Shown: positions 1 through 8,967, counted from the first letter of the stretch. The stretch is 64,000 nt of DNA from GCA-2709075 sp038146865 (GCA_038146865.1 JAYQSL010000004.1:28204-92203), one strand, 5' to 3'. The notes: generated by a model from the sequence alone, not told the origin. A program made the numbers and translations.

Positions 1-28
1 AAGCTGCTGAATAAGGAGTTAAGATTTT

Positions 29-775
29 ATGCCGCAAAGAGAGTTAGATGGGCTCGGTGCAATTGTTACGGGAAGCACCGGTAATTTGGGTAGCGCTACG
101 GCAAAAACGCTAGCACAGGCCGGCGCTAAGGTTCTGATAAATGGCCGAACGTCTGAAGAAAAAGCAGCAGAAATTGTCAAAGAAATAGAAAATGCAGGAG
201 GAACAGCGCTCTCACTTATGGCCGATGTTACGGATGAAATTTCAGTGAAAAGGATGATTGAGACGGCGGTCGCCGAGTTTGGACGCCTTGATATTCTTGT
301 GAATAATGTTGGACCTGCGAATAAAGGACCCGTCACAGAAATTTCTTATGCAGACTGGCGTAATATTATGGCGCAGAAGCTGGACTCAGCATTTTTAACG
401 ATTAAGCATGCTGTGCCTTATTTAGCTCAGGGCGGGAGAGGAGCGATTATAAATGTTGGAGCCTCATCCGCTCACACGGGAAACCCGCAACGGAGCGTAG
501 ACGTAGCGGCTAAGATGGGTCTGGCGGGGTTAACAGGATCTCTCGCGGTTGAATTAGCGCCTCAGAATATTACCGTGAATTGTGTTGCTCCTGGCAGGTT
601 TCACAAGCCAGGCACGGAGGTATCAGAGCATTTTGCCAATGGTATCCCAGCTGGTAGGGAAGGGGATCCGGTTGAATTTGCAGAGACAATAAGGTTCTTG
701 GTCGGTCCACACTCTCGATACACATCAGGACAGACCTTGCACGTTAATGGAGCTTGGTACGTCTCAATTAATTGA
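29..775 (+). CDS. Divergent short-chain dehydrogenase/reductase (SDR), catalytic Tyr absent
   Basis: 248 aa Rossmann-fold protein of the classical SDR family, which reduces or oxidises carbonyl/hydroxyl groups with NAD(P). The nucleotide motif is altered: TGSTGNLG near residue 15, where the family has TGxxxGxG. The NNxG motif is present as NNVG. The usual YxxxK reads DVAAK, so the catalytic Tyr position is Asp while Lys remains. The C-terminal SGQTLHVNGAW matches the family end. The start is supported by AAGGAG about 12 bases upstream. It precedes Rieske dioxygenase genes on the same strand, so a catabolic role such as diol dehydrogenation is an inference. Without the Tyr it may be non-catalytic or use a different mechanism. 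The family is certain, the substrate unknown. Confidence 0.85.
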   Translation: MPQRELDGLGAIVTGSTGNLGSATAKTLAQAGAKVLINGRTSEEKAAEIVKEIENAGGTALSLMADVTDEISVKRMIETAVAEFGRLDILVNNVGPANKGPVTEISYADWRNIMAQKLDSAFLTIKHAVPYLAQGGRGAIINVGASSAHTGNPQRSVDVAAKMGLAGLTGSLAVELAPQNITVNCVAPGRFHKPGTEVSEHFANGIPAGREGDPVEFAETIRFLVGPHSRYTSGQTLHVNGAWYVSIN

Positions 776-891
776 TTAGCCTATTGGATAGTCTGCAAAG
801 CGTGCTTGTTCACGCGTTCTGATTGGGGCTCTGTATCATATCGTGCTAGAGTTTATCTGGAGAATATAGATTTGTTTCTACGGGATTTAAA

Positions 892-2203
892 ATGGACTCA
901 TACGACCAAGTATCTCTCAGTTCCTTGATCAAACCAGATCGAGTTCATAAGGACTACTATATCGATCCAGAAATCTTCAAACTAGAAATTGATCGTATTT
1001 TTTCCAAATCCTGGTTGCTGGTCGGTCATGAGAGCCAAGTGCCTAACCCCGGAGATTTTGTAACTTTAACGCTTTTAGACTCAACCTATGATCATGAGTC
1101 GCCATAGAGATGGCAGCCTCCATGTGATGTTCAATCGGTGCTCTCACAGAGGGGCGAGAGTTTGCACGAAACCATCTGGTAACGCGCTGAGATTTGAGTG
1201 TCCCTATCATGGGTGGGCTTTTCATACGAATGGGGACCATGCTGGAGTTCCCTACCCAGAACGTTACGCGGATGGGTTTCTCGAAGATGGTGACTTTGAT
1301 TTAGCCCGGCCACCAAAACAAGAAATATATCGAGGTTTTGTTTTCGTCGCATTGGATAGTGAGGTCTGTGATTTAGATACCTTTCTCGGACCAATGCGAT
1401 ATCACATCGATAATATGGTTGATAGGTCACCGGCAGGGGAGCTGGAGGCGCCAGCTGGGATGTTTCGGTATCGATTTGCGGCAAATTGGAAAATCCAGTT
1501 AGAAAATCTGAATGATCTATATCATCCAATGTTTACCCATGCCTCTACTACAGCGGAGGATGGTACTCAGTTCCGAAGGCAAGGTGCAGAAGGTGATGAG
1601 GCCGGAAAGGTTAAGCTTTTAGAAAAACATAGCTCACTCAATATGCAATGGGAGGAGCAGGTTATTGCTGGGCACCCTCATGGGCATACTTATATGCAGC
1701 GATTTCCTATGGATAGAGAAAATCAGGGCCCGGTGTATGAACGTTATAAATCATCAATGGTTGAAGCGTACGGAGCAGAGGCTGAAGCCAAAATGAAGGT
1801 GCACCACCACAATAGCATTTTCTTTCCGCATTGGTCGATTCAGTACATGACTCAGCATATTCGCATTATGAATCCGATCTCAGTGGACTGTACGGAAAAC
1901 ATCATCATTCCCCTTAAGCTCAAGGGGGCACCAGAGGAGATGTGGAAGTCGGCCCTAAGATCAAACAATAATAGCCATTCGCCTGCTGGGATGGTCATGG
2001 CTGATGACATGGATGCCTGGGTTAGGTGTCAAGAAGGCATGCAAGCAAATGGTCATGATTGGATTGTCTTTGCTCGGTCGGTCGGCGAAGAGTCAATTGA
2101 TAACGAGGGTTCGTTTCAAGGGCTTGGAACCTCGGAGGCGAATGCAAGACACCAGCACAGAGCTTGGTTGCACTATATGTGCGGAATGGATCAAGGTGTT
2201 TAA
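892..2203 (+). pseudogene. Rieske ring-hydroxylating oxygenase alpha subunit, frameshifted
   Basis: Large subunit of a Rieske non-haem iron dioxygenase, which adds dioxygen to aromatic substrates using electrons from a reductase. The first frame carries about 63 N-terminal residues and then runs into TAG at 1105. The downstream frame continues from about 1083 with the Rieske cluster (CSHRG, then CPYHGW 17 residues on) and the mononuclear iron motif NLNDLYHPMFTH. Removing one base near 1080-1083 (gac-t-caa) joins the halves into about 436 aa, the family's usual length. It is followed 5 bases later by the beta subunit. It could be a decaying gene, an indel error, or much less likely a recoded gene. 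Substrate unknown. No reductase or ferredoxin gene is adjacent. Confidence 0.85.
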
Positions 2204-2208
2204 CCGAC

Positions 2209-2682
2209 ATGATCAAGGAAATAGAGGCCTTTATATATCGTGAGGCCCGTCTTTTAGACGAAAGGCGGTTCGAGGAGTGGATCGAGTTATTCGCGCCCGA
2301 CGGATATTACTGGGTGCCGGGCGCGCCTGATCAAGACGACCCTTATGAGTCGGTCTCAATCTTTTTTGATGATTTACCGCTTTTAAAAACCAGAATACAG
2401 CGGATTAGGCATCCTAAAATTCACTCACAAGAGCCACCAAGCCGAACATGTCATCTCGTCTCCAACATTGAACTTGGGGCAAAGGATAATGCCAATGATC
2501 AAATATCGGTATTTTCGGCACAGATTATGACAGAATTTAGATTGGACAAGGAGAGGTCTTACAGCGGAAGGGTGAAGCACCTGTTGCGTTCAACCGAAGA
2601 AGGGAATTTCGAGATTTTGCGGAAGCGGGTTGATCTAATCAACTGTGATGGCCTTTTTGAGACGCTAACGATACCTTTTTAA
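2209..2682 (+). CDS. Aromatic-ring-hydroxylating dioxygenase beta subunit
   Basis: 157 aa member of the SnoaL/NTF2-like fold used by small subunits of Rieske dioxygenases, where it is mainly structural in an alpha3beta3 complex. Recognisable features are the N-terminal EIEAFIYREARLLDERRFEEWIEL-type helix region, the Y-Y-W segment near residue 32, and a late R-K-R-V-D-L strand. I chose ATG at 2209, since it lies 5 bases after the alpha-subunit stop with AAGGTG upstream; a longer upstream start would overlap the alpha gene. The frame is intact although its alpha partner is broken, so either the alpha lesion is recent or it is a sequence error. Confidence 0.85.
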   Translation: MIKEIEAFIYREARLLDERRFEEWIELFAPDGYYWVPGAPDQDDPYESVSIFFDDLPLLKTRIQRIRHPKIHSQEPPSRTCHLVSNIELGAKDNANDQISVFSAQIMTEFRLDKERSYSGRVKHLLRSTEEGNFEILRKRVDLINCDGLFETLTIPF

Positions 2683-2872
2683 CGTTTTCTGCAGGCTCTT
2701 TTATAAGGTCTTTTTGTTTTTTCAGTGGCAAGCGAAAGAATTATTTTACGTTTAGTTTCTAGATATTTTATTTTTAAAGACTTTTTTCTTCACAGAACTT
2801 TGCTTCGCTTTGCGTTTTACTGTTATGGTTATATTTCAATAGACAAAAAATAATAAAAACAATTAATTATAA

Positions 2873-2900
2873 TATTTTAATAAATTAATTTATTAAAATA
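2873..2900. repeat. 28-bp perfect AT-only palindrome
   Basis: A perfect inverted repeat made only of A and T, centred between 2886 and 2887. It ends 22 bases before the MFS start codon at 2923 and sits in a very AT-rich 240-base gap with no gene. It could be an operator for a dimeric regulator or a cruciform-prone promoter element. No rho-independent terminator pattern is seen. Confidence 0.6.
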
Positions 2901-2922
2901 GTTATGGCAAAATCGCGAATAA

Positions 2923-4140
2923 ATGAAAGAAAATTTACAATCTAGCGGAGTCCCAGAGGTGTCTTGGCGGGTCCAGGCACCTGTCTATGGGTGCGGAATG
3001 TTTAGCCATAGCCTCAATAATATGGCGACGGTTATTTTGCCTCTGTGGGTTATCTCTCTAGGAGCAACCCCACTTGAAGCAGGAATTGCATTGGGTTGTC
3101 GCTATCTTTTGCTGACGTTTTTTTCAATTCATTCAGGCGCGATGATGGATAGGATAGGCACGCGCCGAGTTATCATCTTGTTTGGTTGTGCTGCTATAAT
3201 TCTTAATAGCGCCTATCCGTTTTTTCCAAGCTTGGCAGCCGTTATCGTAATTCAACTTTTTGCAGGTTGGGCCGGGTCAATGGGGTGGTTGGGGAGCCAA
3301 ACCATGATTGGACAGTTCATGGGAGGAAGCCCGGTTTATGCTGGACGGTTAAGTGCCTCACTCCGGGTGGCTGCAATTGTTGGTCCTCCATCAATTGGAG
3401 CGATATGGGACCACTTTGGAGCGTTTTTTGCCTTTTCTTTTTTAGCGTGTTGGGCATGCTTGCCAGTAATTTCGGCAATGATGTTACCTACCACTTCAAG
3501 GGGTAGAGCGAGTTCCTCGCCAAAACTGCGCCAGCTAGTGCCTAATTGGAGAGATTATAAAGAAGCTTTGAGCCTTATAGCCGTTCCTGCCATCGTCTTA
3601 GTTCTGACGATAACGGTTATGCGATATGCCGGGATATCAGTACAGCACAGCTTTTATGTCGTTTGGTTAAATGAAATTGGATTAACGGGAACTAAAATTG
3701 GTTTTTTACTTACTATATGGGCGATTGCTGGTGGTTTTTCGGCCCTATGTGTCGGGACTTTATTGCGCGTGATCTCAGATCGCTGGTTAGCTCTTTTAAT
3801 GGTAGCAACACAAATAACGCTTCTCTCTATTACACCGCTTCTTCCAAATTACACCGCACTACTCGTTGCTATGGCGTTTTATGGAGCGTCCATGGGTATC
3901 AGTCAGCCAGTTTTAATAGGCTTGATGGCAAGAGCAACACCTTCTGAGCATCAGGGAAAGAGCGCCGGGCTGAGGGCCACTGCAAACCAGTGTTCCGGTG
4001 TTTTTCTTCCCATTACAATGGGGGCTATAGCAGAGTGGCTTGGGCTTGAGTCAGCTTTTTACATTGTTGGCATTTCGTTGCTATTAGTAATACTTGGAAT
4101 AGCTATAACCATTCAAAAGACTGGGATCGGTTCAAAATAG
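2923..4140 (+). CDS. MFS transporter
   Basis: 405 aa polytopic inner-membrane protein of the major facilitator superfamily with about 12 hydrophobic segments. Motif A appears as SGAMMDRIGTRRVII between helices 2 and 3 (about residues 67-81). A second, related loop is seen near residue 345. It is probably a drug- or metabolite-proton antiporter or a substrate importer; the substrate cannot be told. It is co-directional with the dioxygenase genes but separated from them by 240 AT-rich bases, so it may have its own promoter. No good ribosome site is visible before ATG 2923. It is convergent with the next SDR. Confidence 0.85.
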   Translation: MKENLQSSGVPEVSWRVQAPVYGCGMFSHSLNNMATVILPLWVISLGATPLEAGIALGCRYLLLTFFSIHSGAMMDRIGTRRVIILFGCAAIILNSAYPFFPSLAAVIVIQLFAGWAGSMGWLGSQTMIGQFMGGSPVYAGRLSASLRVAAIVGPPSIGAIWDHFGAFFAFSFLACWACLPVISAMMLPTTSRGRASSSPKLRQLVPNWRDYKEALSLIAVPAIVLVLTITVMRYAGISVQHSFYVVWLNEIGLTGTKIGFLLTIWAIAGGFSALCVGTLLRVISDRWLALLMVATQITLLSITPLLPNYTALLVAMAFYGASMGISQPVLIGLMARATPSEHQGKSAGLRATANQCSGVFLPITMGAIAEWLGLESAFYIVGISLLLVILGIAITIQKTGIGSK

Positions 4141-4181
4141 TCCTATATTTTCTGGATCATGCTTGCTGTTTCGGGTTTTTT

Positions 4182-4964
4182 TTATCGATAACCGCCGCGG
4201 ATCGAGAGACCTGCGTCTATAGTCATAATAGAGCCGGAGCTGTAGCCAGATTGCTCTGATGCAAGAAAGCAGACTGCTGCGGCTATTTCTTCTGGAGAAC
4301 CCGCTCGGCCAAAGGGTAAATGAGAAAATAATTCTCCATCCGAATTATTAGGCAAATCTCCTCTATCAAGTTTGTGCTGCATAAGCATTTTCATACGGTC
4401 TGTTGCAATGGGACCTGGGTTAATCCCAAGAACCCGAATCCCATCCTTTGGACTAACGCTTCCCAATGATTGAGAAAACGCAGCTAGGGAAGCATTTGCA
4501 GCGACGCCGCAGATGTAGGATGGGTCTTTCGTTTCACCTGCATTTCCAATAATATTTACTATTGTACCCGAGTTCCGGACCTTCATTTTTGTGTAAAAAC
4601 TCCGGCACATATTAATGTAGCCAAATACTTTTAAATCCCATGCACTTCGCCATTGTTCCTCGTTAATTTCTTCCAAAGAGCCTCCCGGAATAGCACCTGC
4701 ATTGTTAACCAGGATGTCTATCTCGGGATGTGACTTAGCAAGTTGTTCGGAGGTTCCGCTGACTGAGAGATCAAGGGCTTCTATACAGATCTTGGTGGAA
4801 GAAGTTTCCCCAATAGTAGATTTCACGTTCAACAAATCTCTTTCTGTTCTTGAAACTAAAATTAAATCGCACCCCTCACTCGCTAGGGCTTTCGCGGTAG
4901 CTTTTCCGATACCTTTTGAAGCTCCGGTTATAAGCGCTTTCTTTCCCGAAAGTTTTAAGTCCAT
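4182..4964 (-). CDS. SDR-family protein lacking Tyr and Lys of the active site
   Basis: 260 aa SDR with a canonical cofactor motif (TGASKGIG, residues 14-21) and LVNNAG. The segment that normally holds Ser, Tyr and Lys reads GNAGETKDPSYICGVAANASL: the positions of Tyr and Lys align with Gly and Asn. I recall a group of proteobacterial SDRs with a GAAGE...YICG..GNA pattern, so this is a conserved subfamily rather than a fresh mutation. The start is supported by AAGGAAG upstream. It stands alone on the minus strand, convergent with the MFS gene. The substrate and whether it is an oxidoreductase at all are unknown. Confidence 0.85.
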   Translation of the reverse strand: MDLKLSGKKALITGASKGIGKATAKALASEGCDLILVSRTERDLLNVKSTIGETSSTKICIEALDLSVSGTSEQLAKSHPEIDILVNNAGAIPGGSLEEINEEQWRSAWDLKVFGYINMCRSFYTKMKVRNSGTIVNIIGNAGETKDPSYICGVAANASLAAFSQSLGSVSPKDGIRVLGINPGPIATDRMKMLMQHKLDRGDLPNNSDGELFSHLPFGRAGSPEEIAAAVCFLASEQSGYSSGSIMTIDAGLSIRGGYR

Positions 4965-5081
4965 CTTTGCTTCCTTTTTATAAGAAAAATTTTAGATAAC
5001 AGGGCCATTTGAGCATTTGACTTGTTAGATAACGAGGTTGCTCGGTGAGATTTTGCGAACCTTTATCTCGGAATAAAGTCT

Positions 5082-5882
5082 TTATTTTATTTTATTATGG
5101 ATCCTTGCTAGTGGGAATGAGATCACAAAAATGGTGGCCAATGCTGCCACGATTGTTGGACCCGAAGGGGTGTCTAATTCAAATGAGAAATACATTCCGA
5201 TAATGACTGAAATGGTTCCAATCAAGCAGGCGATTATGGCCATCATTTCCGGTGATTTCGAAAGCTGACGAGAGGCAGCAGGGGCAATTATAAGCATCGA
5301 AGCGATCAGTAAAATTCCAACAATTTTTATCGAGATGGCAACAACGATTGTCATCAAAAACATAAGAAGTATCTGAAGACGAGATACCGCCACCTGCTCC
5401 GCTTGGGCCAGGTCTTCATCGATCGTCATTAAAACAAGAGACGACCAATTTAATGCCAATGTTAGAAGGATAAAGCTACCGCCAATTACGAGCCACCAAA
5501 TTTGATCGTCGCCAACCGTCAAGATATCCCCAAATAAATAGCTATGGAGGTCTATTCTTTGCTCTAAGAGGCTTATCGTAACGACTCCAACGGAGAGGGC
5601 AGCGTGTGCAAGTATTCCAAGAAGGGTATCTGTTGCAAAAATTCCTTTCCTTTGTAGCCAAACCAAAAGCAAAGCAAAGAATGAGCAAAGGATTATAATC
5701 GATAGATTAAGATTAATTCCCAGCGCTATTCCAAAGGCCACGCCTAAAAGAGCGCTGTGGGCTAATGAGTCGCCAAAATAGGCCATACGGCGCCAGACAA
5801 CAAAACAACCCATGACACCGGCAACAAGGGCCACAATAATACCCGCTAATAAACCTTTTATAATAAATGATTCAATGAGCAT
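5082..5882 (-). CDS. znuB: Zinc ABC transporter permease ZnuB
   Basis: 266 aa inner-membrane permease of the ABC-3 metal family, the channel of the ZnuABC zinc importer. It has about 8 hydrophobic segments, with the family pattern GCFVVWRRMAYFGDSLAHSALLG-like near residues 25-47 (key residues WRRM, GDSLAHS). The length is typical. Its ATG lies inside the end of znuC (11-base overlap), so the two are translationally coupled. Zinc rather than manganese is favoured by the nearby znuA His loop and Zur boxes. Confidence 0.93.
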   Translation of the reverse strand: MLIESFIIKGLLAGIIVALVAGVMGCFVVWRRMAYFGDSLAHSALLGVAFGIALGINLNLSIIILCSFFALLLVWLQRKGIFATDTLLGILAHAALSVGVVTISLLEQRIDLHSYLFGDILTVGDDQIWWLVIGGSFILLTLALNWSSLVLMTIDEDLAQAEQVAVSRLQILLMFLMTIVVAISIKIVGILLIASMLIIAPAASRQLSKSPEMMAIIACLIGTISVIIGMYFSFELDTPSGPTIVAALATIFVISFPLARIHNKIK

Positions 5883-6588
5883 GTGAGTGATTGTGCCCGT
5901 GTTGATAGACCGCCATCATCTCGGCCATATCATTGCCAAAAAGAGTTATGAATTCAGGGTCTTTGGTAACTACTTGCGGTTCACCTGAGCAACATACGTG
6001 ATGAAATAAACAAATGACTTTCTTGGTTGTAGCCATCACCATGTGTAGGTCGTGGGAGACCATAAGAATGGAGAAAGATCTTTTTTCATAAATTTCGCTA
6101 AGAAGCTTATAAAATGCTAGCTGACCGGAGATATCCAGATTTTGAGCTGGTTCATCGAGTATCAACAGGTCTGGTGCTCCTATCAATGCTCTCGCTACAA
6201 GAATTCTTTGGAGTTCGCCTCCAGATAGGATATTCAAAGGTTTATTAACCAACGCCTCTATATTTGTTTCAGCGGTAATTGTTTCCAGCTCTTCTGCTGA
6301 TACCTTTTTTCTCAGTCTTAAGAATTGGCCGACCGAAATCGGCATTGTTTGCTCTGAAGTGAATTGTTGAGGGACGTAACCAATTCGGAGATGGCGTTTC
6401 CGCTTAATGTTGCCATTATCGGGAATATAGAAACCCATTAGACATTTCAGAAGCATGGATTTACCCCCGCCATTGGGCCCTAAGATCGTAATAAATTCAG
6501 ACTCGCCGATGGTTAAAGAGACATTGTCCAGAATTTTTGTTTCACCACGATTTACAGTGATATTTGAAGCTGTAATCAGATCAGTCAT
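5872..6588 (-). CDS. znuC: Zinc ABC transporter ATP-binding protein ZnuC
   Basis: 238 aa ABC ATPase that energises zinc import on the cytoplasmic face. Walker A is GPNGGGKS (about residues 38-45), the signature is LSGGELQR, Walker B is LLILDEPAQNLD, and the switch His is in SHDLH. It ends in a His-rich tail (HGHNHSHAH), as in many ZnuC proteins, perhaps sensing or buffering zinc. It forms an operon with znuB. It lies downstream of the barrel gene on the same strand but behind a terminator at 6714-6742. No Zur box was found directly upstream in 6589-6710. Confidence 0.93.
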   Translation of the reverse strand: MTDLITASNITVNRGETKILDNVSLTIGESEFITILGPNGGGKSMLLKCLMGFYIPDNGNIKRKRHLRIGYVPQQFTSEQTMPISVGQFLRLRKKVSAEELETITAETNIEALVNKPLNILSGGELQRILVARALIGAPDLLILDEPAQNLDISGQLAFYKLLSEIYEKRSFSILMVSHDLHMVMATTKKVICLFHHVCCSGEPQVVTKDPEFITLFGNDMAEMMAVYQHGHNHSHAH

Positions 6589-6713
6589 TTATTGCTACGT
6601 TTATTTGAAACAACTCAGTTTTTTGCATTTAAGAAACTCGAGCAGCGATAACGATTTAATACGACGACCACATAAATAGATCTCTCGGATCTGGGTCGCA
6701 ACTGATATTGAAA

Positions 6714-6742
6714 AAAGGATGGAGTATTGAGCTCCATCCTTT
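6714..6742 (-). terminator. Rho-independent terminator after the barrel-protein gene
   Basis: An 11-bp perfect stem (6714-6724 with 6732-6742) with a 7-base loop, followed on the minus strand by a run of T (6713-6711 and on). It sits between the outer-membrane barrel gene and znuC. The plus side also has T-rich sequence, so it may act both ways. Confidence 0.75.
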
Positions 6743-6796
6743 GTTTAATTTTTTTGAAACTTACTCGCTGTTTTGGGTCTATCCAAGGATGAAAAC

Positions 6797-7924
6797 CTAA
6801 AATTCTATGTCGTAAGAAATCTTCGTTCCAATGCGGTCTTTTCTTTCATTTTCTTCTTCTGATTGCTTATAACCTAAGGAGACATTGATGCCATTCTGGA
6901 ACGTGTAGCCAAGGGATATTTGTCCAATATAGCCATCATGGTTTTCATCAGCTTCGCCGGCTTCATTATTGATATCGGTATGCGTTCCACCGATATTCCA
7001 ATTTTTGTAATCGAATTTGAAACCAATTGTTGTATGTATCCTATCGTGTCTTTCTTCACCACCGAGGTGACTTATTGACATTCTCTCGAGGAAAACCCTG
7101 GTAGAAAGGTTTTTTGTCAACGGTTGTTTGTATGCCAGCGAGGCGACAAACCGGGTTTCTGGTTTTTCGTTGCCTGACCCAGGGGCCTGTCGGGCATATC
7201 CTAATTTGTAAGATAAACCCTCAGCCAAATCATTTTTCAGAGAATAAAAATCTCTTCCGGCCAGCGAGACTGCATAGGAATTGAACTTCTCGGTATTCGC
7301 CAATCCTCCGTCGGACTTGTTTCTACTACCCCTATTGTGCATTAGCGAACCACTCAACAATGTGTCCTTGAAAAAGGTGCTAACGTTAAGTGTATGAACA
7401 CCATAATCACCAGCATCGTGCGATAATTTGGTGCCGAGGCCGATGTGTTCCTTTAGCATGTATCCTTCAGCTACTTGATATCCGAATAAACCGGGCCATG
7501 AATGATAATCGAAACCAAGTTCTGGATTGAACTTTCCTGCATATACTTTAAGTCCGTCACTTTCATAACTGAGGGTCAATTGTTCAATTATGAGTGGATG
7601 GGCATCAAAAAACTGGTCACCAGTTCGTACGGCTCCTCCGCCGTGGGCATGTCCAGCTGGCTCGCCTTCTAATTTTATATTTGAGTCGACCGAGAAATTC
7701 TTATTGAACCGATATCCTAATTCCATGTGGGAATGGGAATAAGTTTGTTCTACTTCTTCGGACGCTTCTGGTGCCGCGTAGATACTCTCATACAAAATGG
7801 TGGCGTCGAGGTGAGCATAAAACCCCGCTTTATCCGCATGGTTGTGATGGTCATGGCCCTCTGCGGCGTGGGCTGGCTGTGCTAATAATATAAACAAAGC
7901 GAGTGGGGGAATAAAATTGATCAT
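6797..7924 (-). CDS. Zinc-regulated outer-membrane beta-barrel protein
   Basis: 375 aa with a signal peptide (cleavage likely after AQPAHA, about residue 20). A His-rich N-terminus (EGHDHHNHADKAG) follows, then repeated amphipathic strands. The C-terminus ends in a terminal aromatic residue (KISYDIEF), as outer-membrane barrels do. A second His patch (GHAHGGG) lies near residue 92. It is divergent from znuA across a 116-base region with two Zur boxes, so it is very probably made under zinc starvation and may carry zinc or a zinc complex across the outer membrane. That function is inferred from context; a TonB box or plug domain is not evident. Confidence 0.8.
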   Translation of the reverse strand: MINFIPPLALFILLAQPAHAAEGHDHHNHADKAGFYAHLDATILYESIYAAPEASEEVEQTYSHSHMELGYRFNKNFSVDSNIKLEGEPAGHAHGGGAVRTGDQFFDAHPLIIEQLTLSYESDGLKVYAGKFNPELGFDYHSWPGLFGYQVAEGYMLKEHIGLGTKLSHDAGDYGVHTLNVSTFFKDTLLSGSLMHNRGSRNKSDGGLANTEKFNSYAVSLAGRDFYSLKNDLAEGLSYKLGYARQAPGSGNEKPETRFVASLAYKQPLTKNLSTRVFLERMSISHLGGEERHDRIHTTIGFKFDYKNWNIGGTHTDINNEAGEADENHDGYIGQISLGYTFQNGINVSLGYKQSEEENERKDRIGTKISYDIEF

Positions 7925-7962
7925 CGAGGTCTCTTTGATTTAGTTGTTGAGTTTTTTTAATA

Positions 7963-7977
7963 TGTTATATTATAACA
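7963..7977. promoter_or_regulatory. Zur box 1
   Basis: Perfect 15-base inverted repeat TGTTATATTATAACA, matching the core of the enterobacterial Zur operator as I remember it (ATGTTATAnTATAACAT). It is 39 bases upstream of the barrel gene's start and 27 bases centre-to-centre from box 2. Confidence 0.8.
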
Positions 7978-7988
7978 ATTAAATTGAT

Positions 7989-8005
7989 ATGTTATAATAT
8001 AACAT
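7989..8005. promoter_or_regulatory. Zur box 2
   Basis: Perfect 17-base inverted repeat ATGTTATAATATAACAT, identical to the core Zur consensus I recall. It contains a TATAAT (7993-7998) that could be a -10 element, so repressor binding would block transcription. It lies 36 bases before the znuA start and probably serves both divergent genes together with box 1. Confidence 0.85.
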
Positions 8006-8040
8006 TCCTCAACCTCAAAGTATTATTCGAGGAAACTTTT

Positions 8041-8967
8041 ATGAAGCATTTATTCTCAATATTTTCTTTATTAGGGCTAATCGGTCTCTCGCAGAATGCT
8101 GCTAAAGTGAGTGCAAGCGAAATTGCAGTTAGCATTAAGCCCTTGCATTCCTTGGTTACTGCTGTAGCCGGTAATACAGCTAAACCTTATCTCTTGGTTG
8201 CAGGAAACTCCTCACCTCATGGCTTCAAGTTTAAGCCTTCCCAATTGGTTGTGCTCAGCACTGCAAAAATCATCTTTTATATCGATGAAGATTTCGAAAC
8301 CTTTATGGAGAACGCCCTAAATTCCATTCCCAAAAGCGTTAAAAAGGTGGCCGTTGCCAAGAGGGGGCGAGTACAATTTTTACCCCTTCGGAAGGGCGGA
8401 GCTTGGGAAAAAGAAAAACATGACGGCCACAATCACGGGCATGATCATGGCTCCAATGATATGCACGTTTGGCTGGATCCCAAAAATGCGGTCCGAATGG
8501 CAAAGGGAATTGTGAGAGCGCTTTCCAAGGTCTTCCCCGAAAACAAAGAGATTTACAGGTCCAACGCTCGGAAGTTAGTAGGCAGCATATCAAAAGCCGA
8601 TCAGGAACTTGAAAATTATTTTGGTAAGGGGAAAACCCGACCGTTTATTGTTTTTCATGATGCCTATCAATACTTCGAGAAAAGGTATGGCCTTGAAGGG
8701 GTGGGGTCTATAACGTTCGACCCGCACGATTTCCCATCACCCAAACGCCTGAGAGAGGTTAGAAAAAAATTGAGAACCACAAAAGCCGCCTGTGTTTTCA
8801 AAGAGCCCCAGTTTTCTGATCGATTGGTAAAGACGGTTGTGCAGGGTACTTCTGCAAAAATAGTCTCCCTTGATCCTTTGGGAAGCAGCATTAAGGCCGG
8901 TCCGGAAATGTATTTGTCCCTAATTCGACAGACCCGAGATAGCTTTACCCAATGTTTTCAACATTAG
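8041..8967 (+). CDS. znuA: Zinc ABC transporter substrate-binding protein ZnuA
   Basis: 308 aa periplasmic zinc-binding protein. The signal peptide runs to about ASA (residue 22). Metal-ligand histidines are in IKPLHSL, in MHVWLDP, in FHDAY and near the C-terminal domain (GSITFDPHDFP). A charged His loop (KHDGHNHGHDHG, near residues 127-138) is characteristic of zinc-specific members. The ATG at 8041 is chosen because GAGGAAA precedes it and it begins a proper signal peptide; an upstream in-frame start would run through the Zur boxes. It is divergent from the barrel gene and ends at a strong terminator. Confidence 0.94.
   Translation: MKHLFSIFSLLGLIGLSQNAAKVSASEIAVSIKPLHSLVTAVAGNTAKPYLLVAGNSSPHGFKFKPSQLVVLSTAKIIFYIDEDFETFMENALNSIPKSVKKVAVAKRGRVQFLPLRKGGAWEKEKHDGHNHGHDHGSNDMHVWLDPKNAVRMAKGIVRALSKVFPENKEIYRSNARKLVGSISKADQELENYFGKGKTRPFIVFHDAYQYFEKRYGLEGVGSITFDPHDFPSPKRLREVRKKLRTTKAACVFKEPQFSDRLVKTVVQGTSAKIVSLDPLGSSIKAGPEMYLSLIRQTRDSFTQCFQH

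Noticed and set aside
19..336. Minus-strand frame over the first SDR
   Set aside because: Antisense to a well-supported gene with a good ribosome site.
892..2203. Programmed frameshift in the Rieske alpha gene
   Set aside because: No slippery heptamer, stop-proximal pause or known precedent in this family; indel is simpler.
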